From the NCBI GenBank assembly GCA_021775255.1, contig JAJFIA010000011.1, positions 1 through 64,000 on the forward strand: 64,000 nt of DNA, read 5' to 3'. Both the position numbers and the translations under genes were made by a program. Below, piece after piece: positions 63,761 through 64,000 of the stretch; the stretch's first letter is position 1, and every line of letters begins with the position of its first letter. The notes beneath the pieces were generated by a model that worked only from the letters and a program-made list of their open reading frames with translations, had not been told where the DNA came from and made no database searches. The stretch comes from Roseovarius sp. Its GTDB lineage: Bacteria; Pseudomonadota; Alphaproteobacteria; Rhodobacterales; Rhodobacteraceae.

Positions 63761-64000
63761 GATGAAAATCCTGTTCATTCACCAGAATTTTCCGGGGCAG
63801 TTCAAACATCTGGCCCCGGCATTGGCGGCGGAGGGGCATGATTGCGTGGCGCTGACACTCAAGGTGGATAAGCCTGTTACCTGGCAGGGGGTGCGCGTTT
63901 TACCCTATAAGCTGGGCCAGAGGGCGGCGCAAAACGTGCATCCCTGGCTGTTGGATCTGGATACCAAGGTAACCCGCGCCGAGGCCTGTTACCGGGCGGC
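63761..64000 (+). CDS. GT4-type glycosyltransferase, N-terminal part (runs off the right edge)
   Basis: 80 codons from ATG 63761. MKILFIHQNFPGQFKHLAPA followed by LAAEGHDCVALT is the characteristic N-terminal Rossmann start of a family 4 glycosyltransferase (the GQFKHLAPALAxxGH form). Divergent from leuS with about 150 bp between. Product unknown; the rest of the gene is outside the window. Confidence 0.85.

Overview
This window reads as chromosome from a marine alphaproteobacterium of the Rhodobacteraceae (roseobacter group). The host DNA is GC-rich. The order leuS-lptE-holA, putA divergent from an Lrp regulator, the dgcN-dgcA pair, a small protein resembling Rhodobacteraceae DUF6280 and several palindromic intergenic elements all point that way. 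The assignment rests on gene content; no search was run.

Left part (1-24,270). The window opens inside gabT. Between gabT and the next gene lies the wreck of a divergent LysR regulator (615-753). A long minus-strand catabolic operon follows (943-12,202), read from its promoter: LivK-type binding protein, LivH, LivM, LivG, LivF, class-III aminotransferase, beta-keto acid cleavage enzyme (BKACE), GNAT acetyltransferase, acetylpolyamine-amidohydrolase-like deacetylase, DgcA and DgcN. A LysR regulator is divergent at 12,305. DgcN and DgcA make this a likely D-glutamate (or related amine/N-acetyl amino acid) uptake and degradation unit. Next are a TonB-ExbB-ExbD-ExbD system, a Tat-dependent lipoprotein of the amidohydrolase superfamily, and the tamA-tamB pair.

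Island (24,572-38,173). A 16-bp exact direct repeat brackets about 13.6 kb of more AT-rich DNA. The right copy forms the 3' end of tRNA-Cys(GCA). Inside are a P4-type tyrosine recombinase, an AlpA-like regulator, a DUF2026-like protein with a Cys/His/Asp pattern, a small ORF, a RepB-like primase/VapE helicase, and a type I restriction-modification operon hsdM-hsdS-FRG-hsdR. In that operon an FRG-domain gene and a 44-codon micro-ORF are wedged between hsdS and hsdR, with ATGA-type overlaps on both sides of the micro-ORF. There are no capsid or tail genes. It looks like a satellite-type or minimal integrative element carrying defence cargo, and it is the most novel part of the window.

Right part (38,174-64,000). 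Ordinary housekeeping DNA: tRNA-Cys, tRNA-Leu(UAA), a TPR protein, Lrp/putA, rhomboid protease, two GFA-family proteins, an inositol-monophosphatase family enzyme, a glycosyltransferase, ygfZ, efp, a DedA-PAP2-LssY fusion, cobQ, a TolC-family protein, a PIMT-like methyltransferase, exonuclease III, a flavoprotein, a GST, an alpha/beta hydrolase, holA, lptE, leuS, and the start of a GT4 glycosyltransferase that runs off the end. Palindromic REP-like elements lie between several of these genes, notably three GCGTTT...AAACGC hairpins around 50.3-51.1 kb. No rRNA operon, CRISPR array or insertion sequence was seen.
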